Source of the DNA: Quillaja saponaria
Lineage: Eukaryota; Streptophyta; Magnoliopsida; Fabales; Quillajaceae
DNA length: 64,000 bases
NCBI GenBank assembly: GCA_029379385.1
Contig: CM055612.1
Span: forward strand, 13,392,001 to 13,456,000
Direction of reading: 5' to 3'
Position 1 is the stretch's first letter. Each line of letters opens with the position of its first letter. Both the position numbers and the translations under genes were made by a program. Positions 37,701-49,700 of this stretch are shown piece after piece. The notes under the pieces are model-generated. The model was not told the DNA's origin. It ran no database searches and saw only the letters and a list, made by a program, of their open reading frames with translations.

Positions 37701-40700
37701 ATCACAAATCCTATGAGCTGATAACAATGGTTGTAGACCCTCCTTTCTTGAGTTCTTCCAAATAAAAAGTTGTAAGTTTTTAGTGTTGACAATGTCATGG
37801 GCATTTGCTTAGACGACTAGGCAAAGAGGGGCAATGGCTTACAGCCTTAGGAACCCTTAGGCGAGTCGTCTTTTGTTATGCAACCACCTTGACCAAGGCG
37901 ATGGTCCAGGCAAGTGCCTGATCAAACAAATCTGATTAGCCTGACTTGACTCCGTCATCTTCAATCTTCAGATCTGATCCGAGCAACGTGACGCCTTGAC
38001 TCTCTTTAAAAAGTCCCCATCTGCCATTTCATGGATGCCAATGGCCTAGCTCTAGCAGACACACAACTACAGCTTCGGCACGTCCATGTGCCTCCACTTA
38101 CAAGCATTGGCACTTTTCACAGCAAATTTTCCATCTGTTTTGTCAACTTCTTATCCTCCTCTCCTAGTATTATATGTGATTATAATTTCCTTCCCTCTGC
38201 CTAGGCTTGGTTGTGGGTGGTTCAAGGGTCTTTTTGATTGAATCTAAAGCATTACAAGTTGATAGAAATGCTTGGTGTCTAGGATTTTAGCATTTATAGT
38301 TGTTTCTATGCTTTTCATTTTCCTTTTTTTATGGAGATTGGTAAATCCAGCCTATGCTAGATTGATTCTTAGGTTAAAACCATTGAACGTGCTTATGATG
38401 CTTTCACTTCAAATCAAGGAACTAAAATTCGTTTCGAGATACCGTTTCGATAAGCCCAGAAAAGGAAACAATTCGAGAAACAGTATGGAAACGGCATGGA
38501 AACGCTAATTTTCGTGGAAACGCATGAAAATATATAATAAAACACTAATTATAATTATTGTAAATATCCAACATTGTTAATTTAGTACATAAAATACTAT
38601 TAAATACATAACAACGTAAAATTCTAAATAGACATACAAATTGGAGAAAAATATTAAATTACAATCACATTCAACCAATAGTAGAGTGGCTAGCAGATGT
38701 TCAACTAATATTTAATGGAATTTTTTAATTTGAACCAACATACATATGTTCTTAAATTTTAATATTATTCATCACTAATTTAAACTAAATTAATACAAAA
38801 TATTTGTATAAAAAAATAAAATAAAATAAAAGACCAAGAAATCTAACATGGGTGAAATCCTAAAAAGAATTATCTTCGCTAAATTATACCATTTGAATAT
38901 ACATCAAATAAGATTAAAAAAAATTAAAATCCTAAAATATGAAGGGAATTAGAGCCAAAACTTTACATTTTTAAATTTTAAAAATGTCTTTGTTTATGTC
39001 AACCTGTTTCGTGTGGCAACACCCCCGTTTCTTGTGAAATGCCCCCGTTTCTTGTGGAAACGGTGGTTGTATAAGAAACAGAAGCATTTCTGTAAGTGAG
39101 TTTCGTTTCGGGTAGTGTGGAAACGGAAATGTTGCGCACGTTCCATTCATTTCGACACAAATTTTTAAACCTTGCTCAAAATATGATTTGAAATTATGCC
39201 TTTCTTTTGAAGTTTTAACTATGCTTATCTTTGTATAGGTTGGAATTGTGTGTACTGCTTTGATTTTAAATTATTGAAAAACTATGATGTTGAGTTGATA
39301 CATGATGCAAATATTAGTCTTTCTATTTGTCTAAAACCTATATAATCACTTGCTAGTTTACTTATAAATACAATATAGTCTTAAATTTAGTATCTAGTAG
39401 TATTTTGAGAACTGTCACCTTAGTTTGCTAGGCTATCGTCTTTTTGGCACCTCTCACCTTGGGCTATTTAGGGACATAGTGCCTTAAGAGGCACCTTTCA
39501 CCCATGACACCACTAAGTTTACACGGTTATTCAATCTAATTCAGGGAGTCCGTTTAGCATTAGGATCACTAAGAAGTCTATAAACATGCATATATAGTTT
39601 GCTTTACAAATAGAGCACAAGGTCTAGAGTTTCAGCAGCTATTAAGTCCTTTTATCTGGTTTCAGTAATCGTAGTGCAATAGTACAAACTCTTAAACTTT
39701 CCTTACTGTAATTTTTTTTTTTTTTTTGGTATATCAGAAAATAACAAAATTTAACTGTTAAATACCTTCAAAAACCCGACTAATCATCGCTCAAATAAGC
39801 CTCCTAAGCACAAACTAAAGTCATTGTTTACGAGTAATAGCCCCAAACTCGATCTGTTTTATCCTTTCATTAATCCCCAAAATAAATTCCCGTCCAATTA
39901 AAACCGAAAAAGAAGTCTTCAGTCCACTAAATTTCCCAACCCTCTACCTTTCAAATAACCTGGCTATCCAAAATCCTAAGTTTTTGCTGCCAATTAAAAA
40001 CTTCTGCAAAGTATCAGGCCTAGAATTCAAGCTTTTTGAGTTTTGACCAAATCACAAACTGACCTATGTCAGTTTGGTAACATCACAGCAATGACAGAAA
40101 GAAATCTTACAAAGGGACCTTGTTTCCACCTATGCAACACAACTTACAGTGGAAATGCATGCAGACAGATAAATGACTTGTGAGAGAAACGTTCAACTTG
40201 AATAAAAGGAATTACCTCGAGAACTTTGGCCTTACGTAACTGTAATTCTGAATTAGCAGCCTTAGCTTTACTCATACAGTCAGAATTGCAAGGAAGAAGT
40301 CCAAGTCCAAATTGATTTTTTGGTATATCCCTGGGATCACAACCAGCACCATGATAGGCTGCTTGAACATGTTGACATAACCATTCTTTTTTCAATGTAT
40401 GGCATTTACACCGAACAGTGACCTTGCAGACAAAGTTCACAAGCCCTTTCAGCAAACAAAGGGGTTCTCAATATGTTCTATAGTAAGTGTATGACAGCAT
40501 AAACTGGATTTGCAATCATAAAGCATCACACTCACTTAATCCACACAATCTCACTATTAAGCATTAAATAGGCAATATTCAAATTCTGTACCTTTTTGCA
40601 ACACTTATCAGGACATGGGCATTGACCAGGGTGACAAGTCTCTGGGCATAAATGTGTACAATTGGGCAACTTTCTGCAAAACCAATATAACCAGTAAGCC

Positions 40701-43700
40701 TCTATCTCTTTCACCCAAATAGACATAGAAGAACAAGAGTAACAAGGAAAATATTTTAATAATAAGTTCAATCAATCCTGTTGATTTGAATTAGCTAAAT
40801 AAATTAGTTCACAGTAACATATAAGATGGCTGCATTTTCTACTTTACCTATGGCAAGGCCCACCACATGAACGAACAGCCACTTGCTCCTCTACTGACAA
40901 GCTGTTGTAATATATGCACTCAAAAACATGGACCATTGAACCACAATGACATGATCTTTTTATGAGCACTTTGCATGGAGGGCACTCTCCAGGATGGCAA
41001 GGCCTGGGGCAGGGATGTGCACATAAAGGAGTCCTTTCCTGAATGAAGGGATTGAGAAATTATAGATGGGGCTCACCCGGTGCACAAAGTGCTCCCCGGC
41101 TATTGCGGGGGTAGGGGTAGGGGGAGGGTGGGCGCACATGTACGCAGCCTTTCCCTTACATTTTTGCAAAGAGGCTGTTTCCACGCCTCGAACCCGTGAC
41201 CTACAGGTCACCAAAGGAACAACTTTACCGTTGCGCCAAGGCTCGCCCTCTGAGAAATTATAGATATTGGAAGAAAATAGCAATACAAAGAAAAGATTTT
41301 TCATGGCAAACAAGAACAAGAGCAAGAGTCATTGACTAATCCTAACACTTTATGCTACATATAAGGAGAGAACAGTAACAGAAAAATGACAAAGACATCA
41401 GCAGAAAGGAGGGAATACAACAGAGTGAAAGTGCCAGCACCTTTTGGCATGGAAGACGACAATCTTCACAGGGTTCACGTCTCTTCAGCTGGATGGATGA
41501 AGACTGGCTCTCTAGGGCGTGACAGGTTTTAGTACAATAATGATTGCCACATGGTAGAAGATTTCCACACAAATTTTCACAGGAAAATTGAGATTTAACT
41601 GAACAGACCATCTGATGGGCATAAAGAACATTAAATCAATAAAATCTGGACTTATTAAATCAAACTTACAAATTTCATATAAAGGTCAACTATACAAAGA
41701 TAGTTAGGAAGTAAAAATATTCAAGAACTGCTTGAAAGACAATCTAAAACAAACCATTCTCTCTGCCCCAATGTGCTGGCCGATACATGATCTCCACACC
41801 AGTTCTGGGCAAGAAGGGCATGGTGTACCAGGATCACATCCAGTCTGTTGTACTAATTTCTTTTTCTTTGGTTTCAGTGTAAATTCTGGATTGGGAGGAG
41901 GTCTAGGATCATGACACCTGAACATCAAGAAAAAGCACCAAAGAAATTGTTAATGCAAAGAAAAGACATCACTAAAACTTCACTGTATGTTCCATTTAGT
42001 AAATTATATGATATCAGCTTCTCAAGAACTCCAGAAAAGTGTGTTGAGTCTCTTAATTATATAAAGAAAATTGAAGTGTAATAGAGACAAAACAATTCCC
42101 AATTTTTTGACTTTCTGTTCATGCTCACATGCTTCTATTACCTCAACACATAGATTCAAATTTGATATTCCATTATTTTCCCTAACAAAGTGAATCAAAG
42201 GAGTCCCAGTGAAATCTTAAACTACATTTTGTTAACTGAAAATCATGCACACCTTAATTTGCATGTGTGGCCGCATGGATACTCATATTTGCAAGGCAGT
42301 CGACATGGAGGGCAAGCTCCATAATGGCATTTATGTGGCTGAATAAAAACATACAATTGTTAATGCTAAGACAGATCAGCAACACATTGAGTCCGGATCT
42401 AAACATGTCATTTCACTTACGATAGTTACACATAAAATGGAAGAAATAAAAGCACAATTTTCTATGAATCCAGATAAAGACAATGAACTGCTAATATTTC
42501 ATTAATGTCTCATAGTTTACATGTAAAGTATGGTACCAAAAACATTCTTATAAGAAAAAAGAAATTTGGTAGAAGTGAATTGTTTCAATTTTATTTTAAA
42601 CATCCATGTGTATAAGGAGCAATAGAGCATCTAACATCAACAATAATAAGGACTATCATGATTATCAAATTAAATAAGAGTTTGTATATACAAACAATAA
42701 TTTATATCTTAGATGTTATTGAACTGTTTCCTGGATTTCAATTTTTCGAACTACCAGTTCATAACCATCTATTGATTTAATTTATGTTCATTGTAACGAA
42801 AATCCACACAAAAGCATACTGGGGTCTGGGTATTAGTTTCTAAGATTCATCATCAGAATTTCAGAAGTTATCTATCCCTTGCAACTGTAAATTCTCAATT
42901 TATTGTATAAAAAAGTGTAATCTTTGAAAGACGTACATTTATTATTTTACTTAACCAAACATTTAATTTACAAAAAAATTGGATTGTCAAAAAGCAAACA
43001 ATATGAACTAACCTAGAACTCACTCTGTTATATTCTTGTCCGAAAGATCTCAAGCTATCAATTTGATAATTTACATTACTGCTATTGAACATTGGAACGT
43101 ATACATGTTAAGAAAATAGCAAGAAACAAAATTGAGTGATTCATATACAGAATGCAATTTATAGATTTCTTTTATATCGCAACTGCAACATGCACTTTAT
43201 AACACTTTTAGATAAAAATCCTGTAAAGCTCCACTAAGAAACATCAATCTCTACAGGAAACCAAGTGGGAGCAACAAACTAATACCTTGTGGTTTGATCC
43301 ATGCCTGCATAGTGGAGTAATTGGACATGGTTTAGGACATCTAGGAGGTTTTTGGTCTGTCTCAGTACCACAAGGAACCTGGTATAGAATCCATTACCCA
43401 TAATAAATAGTTAACTCAGTACATGCAGAAATTGATGGAAACATCGTAAAAAATTTTAGTTCCGAGAGAATCTAACCAATAATGGGATGAAGATATAGAG
43501 ACAATCAGCAAAAAAATTAAAGGAGCAACAAAAAATTTTACTTAAACTGACATAGAAATATTACAAAGCAGCAGAAAACCTATTTGCGTGTTACTACATC
43601 AGGCATATGTAACAAGCACGCTTAAAAATGGAAAACATCCCAGATTAAAATTAACAGAATAAGGTGGCATTTGGTAAAGCGGCTTGGGCCGAGCGTCCCG

Positions 43701-46700
43701 GGCCTGGAACGAGTGTCTTGAGGCTTGGGATGCCTAGGCCGAGGTCCCACCATTTTTATTTTTTTTTTCCTTTTATGCTTTTTTAACTGTATTCTCTTTT
43801 TGTCCCTCCATCAGCTAAGCTTTTGGATAACCCAAACACACTAAAAATAAATACCCTTTTTTGTAATTTACACACAAATTAGCTTTAAGACCATGGTCAC
43901 AAACCATAACTTTTGGACAACCCAAAGACAATAACTTTTGTCCCTCTATCAACTAAGACCATGGTTCTCATCTCGTCACCAATCCAAACAAACCCTAAGA
44001 ACATGGATTAACATTCAGATTTCTTGAAATAATAAGTTCTTCCTTGTTTATTTATGATATGTCACCTCTCTCATTTACCAAAATTTGTTACACATACTTG
44101 AGTAAAAGCTTCCTTTCTGAAATGGCCAAGTGACCTAACAAAATGTCTGTTAATTTAACACAAAAGAAAAATATGACATGCAATTGTGATTTCACTCTTA
44201 CACCCTACAACACCAATTTGTAATGCCCATCGATCATCAGATATGAAAGATCTTTTTTGGAAGTGATATATAGTAGGTAAATGGGTAAAAATTTGATAAG
44301 TAAAAATTTTCTAAAAAATTACATGTCAAAGAAGCATCGATGATGAACCTAAAGAATGTAAAATCAATTTTTTCCTTCTATGATTTAAAATGAACAAAAT
44401 GTATCTGAGATATACAATTACATACATGTCAATATTTTTAATAACTAAGTATTTAAATCAGATTATCAACTATAATCTAGCTGTCTTAATTTGGCTAAAA
44501 CCGTGATCTGGCTGTCTGTAGTTAACTTTCTTAGCAAGAAGCAAGTGTTATCTGTTAGCAGTGTTATTAAAGGCGCGCCTTAGGCGCAAAAGGCGGAAAG
44601 CCCCCTTGCCTCTACACCTCTAAAGGCGGGCACTGACACTAAGGCGCTTGCCTAGGCTCACTAGTCGCGCTCCTTTTTCATTTTTTGAGGTGCCATGAGG
44701 CGCACTTAAGGTGATACAAGTTATTTTTTTTGAAAAAACTCTTCAGCTTTTCTTTTTAAGGAAAACTCTTCAGTTTTTCAATTTCCTCATAAATAGGAAA
44801 AGTCAAACATTGGAAAGAGTCCTAATAGAAACATGAAAGGTCACTAAAACATATAAATAAAAAATAAAACCCTAACACAACAGCTAAACCAAAATCCTGA
44901 TACTAAGTAGCCTACTGAGTCTGAGTTTACCTGGCTTAAAAACAAAACATAATTTCAGTGTAAGTATGCTACTATTTATCATGTTTTTTAGTTACTAAAT
45001 CTTCTTCTTCATCTTCTGCTTAGTCTAATCTCTGCTATTGTACACAAAAAGCAAAACATTTAGGGTGGCTTAAATTTTAACTATCTTTGTCCAGTTTTGT
45101 ACCTGAAAAACAGAGGATACTTAACAGTAATAATCAGCATTAAACCTTAGCTATCTCTGCCATCTTTAAGAAAGAAGTATAAATTCAATTTTTACTTGTT
45201 AGCTTAGTGGACTACTTGCTTGACATATTTACTTTACCTAGATCATTTTTATCAACCTTTACTTTCTACTTACTGGATTTCTTGCCTATGGATACTTTTT
45301 TTTATGTCATAACTTAATGGTGTTATTGTAAACTTGGAATTATTGTATGTAGATTTTTTATGGTGTGTGCCTAACTTTGCTAAGGCGCGTGCCTTGGCCT
45401 TGCGCCTTACACCTTACGCCTAGGCTCCAGGGACCCCTAGCGCCTAGGTGCGCCTAGAGCTTTTGATAACACTGTCTGTTAGATATTTTGGTGAATGAAA
45501 GTGAATGGTTAAATTTAAAACAGGGAAGGTAGTTAGTAATTCTCAGTACTATAATTGACTAGAAGAATATTGGAATCTTTTTTCTTTGTTTCCTTTTATT
45601 TCTCTCTCCTTTGCTATTTTGCAATGAAAATGGGTGATCGATGAGAAATAAGACACACTAGTTATTTAGTTAGAACTACTATATTCCTCGGTAATAAAAG
45701 TATCAACCTCAATAAAGCTATAAATTCTAAACCTTCAATTTGATTTACCATGTAAGTTTTTGGGTCTAAACTACAGAAAGACAGCATGTTGAGATGACAA
45801 CATGAGAGGAATGGGATAAGCCGTTGCCTTTCCTAGACAACTTCCACACCTTTTAACTTTTTAAAGGTAAAATAAATGTTCTAAATGCCCATTATCTATA
45901 AATAAATGCATCAGTCAATCAAATTGTTTGAGAGAATTGCCATGCCACATTTTAGTGTTCTTGGAGAAAGTTTTTCAAACGAAAACATGACATGAATAGA
46001 TGCTTCCAATTGAGATAAAACTAAAGATGGCTTCACAAAAGTAAGCAGCAAGCACAAGAAAAGAATTCATGTATCAATCTAGCTTTCACTTAAATATGAA
46101 TGGAGTCTAAATACCAAACTCAGACCTCAAAATGCGTCTCACCACATGCACAGGAGATCGTTACCATTACATGGGACATGGAGCACAGGGACCTCTGCAA
46201 TAACGAAGTTGGGTATCATCATATAATGTCCCATGCTTAAAATTTAGATTTCTCAAAATGAAAAACTATTTCACCAATCCTATGAATTATGATAAAACCA
46301 AACTCCAAAATTTTTCTGAAATAGAAATTATGATATGGGAGACACTGTCAAGAATTTACTTATCAAAATAAATAAATAAAATAACTAAAAAAAAAGTATC
46401 TAGTATAAAATCATGGTATCCTACTCGTCCTGTTCAGCATATAGTACAAAGATGATACTCCTACCGAAGTAACTATCAGATACTGGTCCATTGAGAATAT
46501 TAACTTTTGCAGATTAGCTATTGATAAGCCCAAGGGATGTAATCTTCCCAATACTATTGAAAGCAGTTTACATACTCAAAGTATAAGAATCTTACCGGAA
46601 GGCTAAGAGATAGATAAGATTATCTTTTCTGGAAACTACTCTCATTCATAGGGATGGTTTGTTTTGGGTAGTAAATTTTTTTTTCCTAGGTAAACGCAGC

Positions 46701-49700
46701 CTGGAATAAAAGTTAACATCGTTTGTTTCAAAACAAGGATTTTTTTCCCAAATAATTTTATTTTTCATAGGAATATTTTCAGCCTTTTATTCCCATAAAT
46801 ATGGAACCCATTCCCACCCAAAGAGGTGTCTATATTGGATTCTAGGGGAAAAAGGTAGGCAAAATTACCATCTTGCCTACCCTTAATGTTACAATAATCA
46901 TCATCCCATTTTCAAACCCAAGAGAACCTTCCCCTCCTCACTTTGAATCAGACCAACACTTATCATCCTCAACCTCCTCCCTCCCCATCATGGTTCCCAG
47001 CAGTGATCAACGGCTCAATCCATCACCAGATTTCATGGAATATGTCGTCTTTTTTCTCTCAGTTTTTCACTCTCTAAAGATGTAAGGATTTTGATCTGGA
47101 TTCTTATGCAAAGATCCCTTGACAAGAAATAGAAATTCCATATTTTCAGAATCCAGTTTTGAAGGTTTCTAAGCTACTGAGAACTAATTAGAGGTATGAT
47201 TTTGTGAATTTACCTTCCATCTTATTTAGCACAAGGTTAATTTGGGGATTTGGGTTTTTAATTGATTTGATCAGTGGAAATATAGGCTTTTGTGGTATAA
47301 TCATGCACGTGGGTAGTAAGGATATAGACCTTTTTTGAAATTTTAATTTGTTGGTGAATTCTGACTTAATAGATTGGATAAATCAAATTTTAGAAATTGA
47401 ATTGGATTTGATGATGTTGACAATAGTTTAATTTATTTCATGAAACTTGAAGCTTGGATTTTTTACTTGTATGAATGATATATGGGCATAAATTTTAATG
47501 AATGAAATACTGTTTTGTGGTATATGTTAAAATTTCATTGCTTAATACTGATTGTAAGCATAGTTTACAGTTATTCCATTGCTTATAGCTTGGCATGTGT
47601 GGGGTGCACATTTGAGGATGATGTTGGTTGTGGAGAAGGACATGAGGGTGTTCTTGGGACGGTTGCTGTTGATGATAGTGGATTTGATATGGGAGGTAAT
47701 AAGATTGCAATGGATATGTATCAGTAGGTAGGGCATAAGAAGAACAAGGGGTTAGATAAGAAGGGGGAGGAGGAAGAGGAGGAGGAGAAGAAGGAGCAAG
47801 AAAAGATGGGGAAGGGTTGGGATTGGTAGGATTGGTAGTCCCAAAGGTTAAAACTTTTGCAGGTAGTACCATGTTAGGTAGTTGTTTATGAGTTTTGAAA
47901 TTAGGGATATGTCATTTAATCATGAATTTCTATATGTAGATGAACAAAATTGAATTGATCATGTGTAACATGTTGGTGAATATGTTAATTGTAATGTGTT
48001 GATCATATTTAAAATATTGTGTTTTGTGGTATATAGTTACAATATCATTTGAAATTTGAGAAATTCATATGGTTATAATATCTACATTCAAGCAGTGCTT
48101 GCTTGAGCTATAAATGTTGACTCTTGTTGCCTTTGGGAAAAAACAATCTTATTTTATTGTATCTTGTATTGGGAGTTTGTGTCTATGGAGATTTATTCAG
48201 ATAGAGTTATGGCTTACAGAAAACAACATTAAGCTCAACTATCTCCAAACAAAAAACATGGTAAACAATACCTTTCTCTACCTAACAGCAAAACAAGACA
48301 GAGGCATACCTGTGGCAAGGAGAAGGGACATTTATGGTTCTTACATCGAAGCTTCCGGCCACATATCTGAGATTTTAAAACATTAGTAACAAACAATCTG
48401 TTCAAATGAAGTATCTCTTTTTTCTGGCCTAAAATGTAACTCTAGTAATTACAAACACACAGAACACACACCTCCCAGCAAGGCGGGCAGTCCCCATCAC
48501 AGCAGCGACGCTTACAAGCATGCCGCCCACAGTCACGTAATCTCTGACACTTCCTTTCACATGCCAAATCTTGATAACAAGGAACCTATTCCACATTCAA
48601 TTATTTCTACAAATTTTGATTTTTCAAATCTAGAAAGAAAGATGCATTCAAATTGAAGCCAAGTACGAGAGGTACCTCTTTCTTCAAGCTCCCACATCGA
48701 CAGAACTTAATGGCAACGATTCTGCAAGTTTCGATGCATGGCCCACGGTGGCATCGTTCTGGGCACCTATGCAGCCCGCAGCTCAACATCTTTTCGCAAG
48801 TCGCTCCGCATAATGGAACAGGAACATCGCAAGACATTCCTTCATAAAATCTCTTCCCGCATGGACACGTTCTCTTCCCCTGAAGCGGGCACTGGCCGCA
48901 CTCACCTGAATGACAACCTTTACTACAGACATGCTTCCCACACCCAAAGACCTTCTCGCACGGATTATCACACCGAAAATTTCGATCAAAGCACTCCCTT
49001 TCCTCCTCTTTCTTCTCGCATCGGCATCTATAAACACCACGGACTCGGCAAGGTGGGCATGAGTCATCGTGGCAAATAACCGAGCACCTGTGAATTCCGC
49101 AGTCTAACAGCTTTGAACATACATTATTACACGAAAAATTCTTAAACCCGCATCGTCGAACGTCTTCGAAGTTCCCGCAAAAGCATCGAGCTTTGACGAG
49201 TTTTGGGCATGATGGACATGGACCCGGGTGGCACAGCAGCAAGCAATGGTGTCCACAATTGTGCTTCAATGCCCTCCCACAAACCTCACCGCACGAATGA
49301 GGCAAAACCCATGGATCATCGCTGGGAGGATTCTCCAATTTCCCACAAAAACATGTATAGTACTTGGGAATTTGAGATTTGGAGTATTCAACCCTGCATT
49401 TGGGACAATTCCACACGGAGGACTCCGCAGCCTTGTCAGCTGTAACGGGGAGGCGAGTGGCAGCACGTGCAGCGGCGAGATCAGAGGCCTGGCGTGCCCA
49501 GCTCTGAATGCAGACAAGATGGAAAACAGCAAAGCAAAGGGAGGTACAGGACCAGGTAGGGTCGGAGAGTCTGATTCGCTCGAGGCATATCAAGCACGAT
49601 AGAGCACCGGAGGACGAGGAGGTGAGGAAGGATTGGATCTTCGAGAGGTCGATAGAGTTTGTACATGATTGGCCTGTAAACTCAAAGTAGGTTTTGAATA

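Noticed and set aside
41068..41250. Functional tRNA gene on the - strand
   Set aside because: Only a tRNA-like head with A/B boxes followed by a SINE body and a target duplication. No cloverleaf with a complete acceptor stem was recognised.
43662..43998. Possible MITE beginning GGTGGCATTTGGTAAAGCGG in NFXL2 intron 4
   Set aside because: The two ends do not form convincing inverted repeats and no target duplication was found.
47495..47872. Proline-rich 125-codon frame as a real nested gene
   Set aside because: Low complexity, inside an intron, no domain, and explained by a GGAGGAGG-rich strand. Listed only at low confidence.
48653..49690. Several + strand open frames of 60-124 codons opposite NFXL2 exon 1
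   Set aside because: They are antisense readings of a GC-richer conserved exon. The - strand has the zinc-finger protein with correct splice phases.
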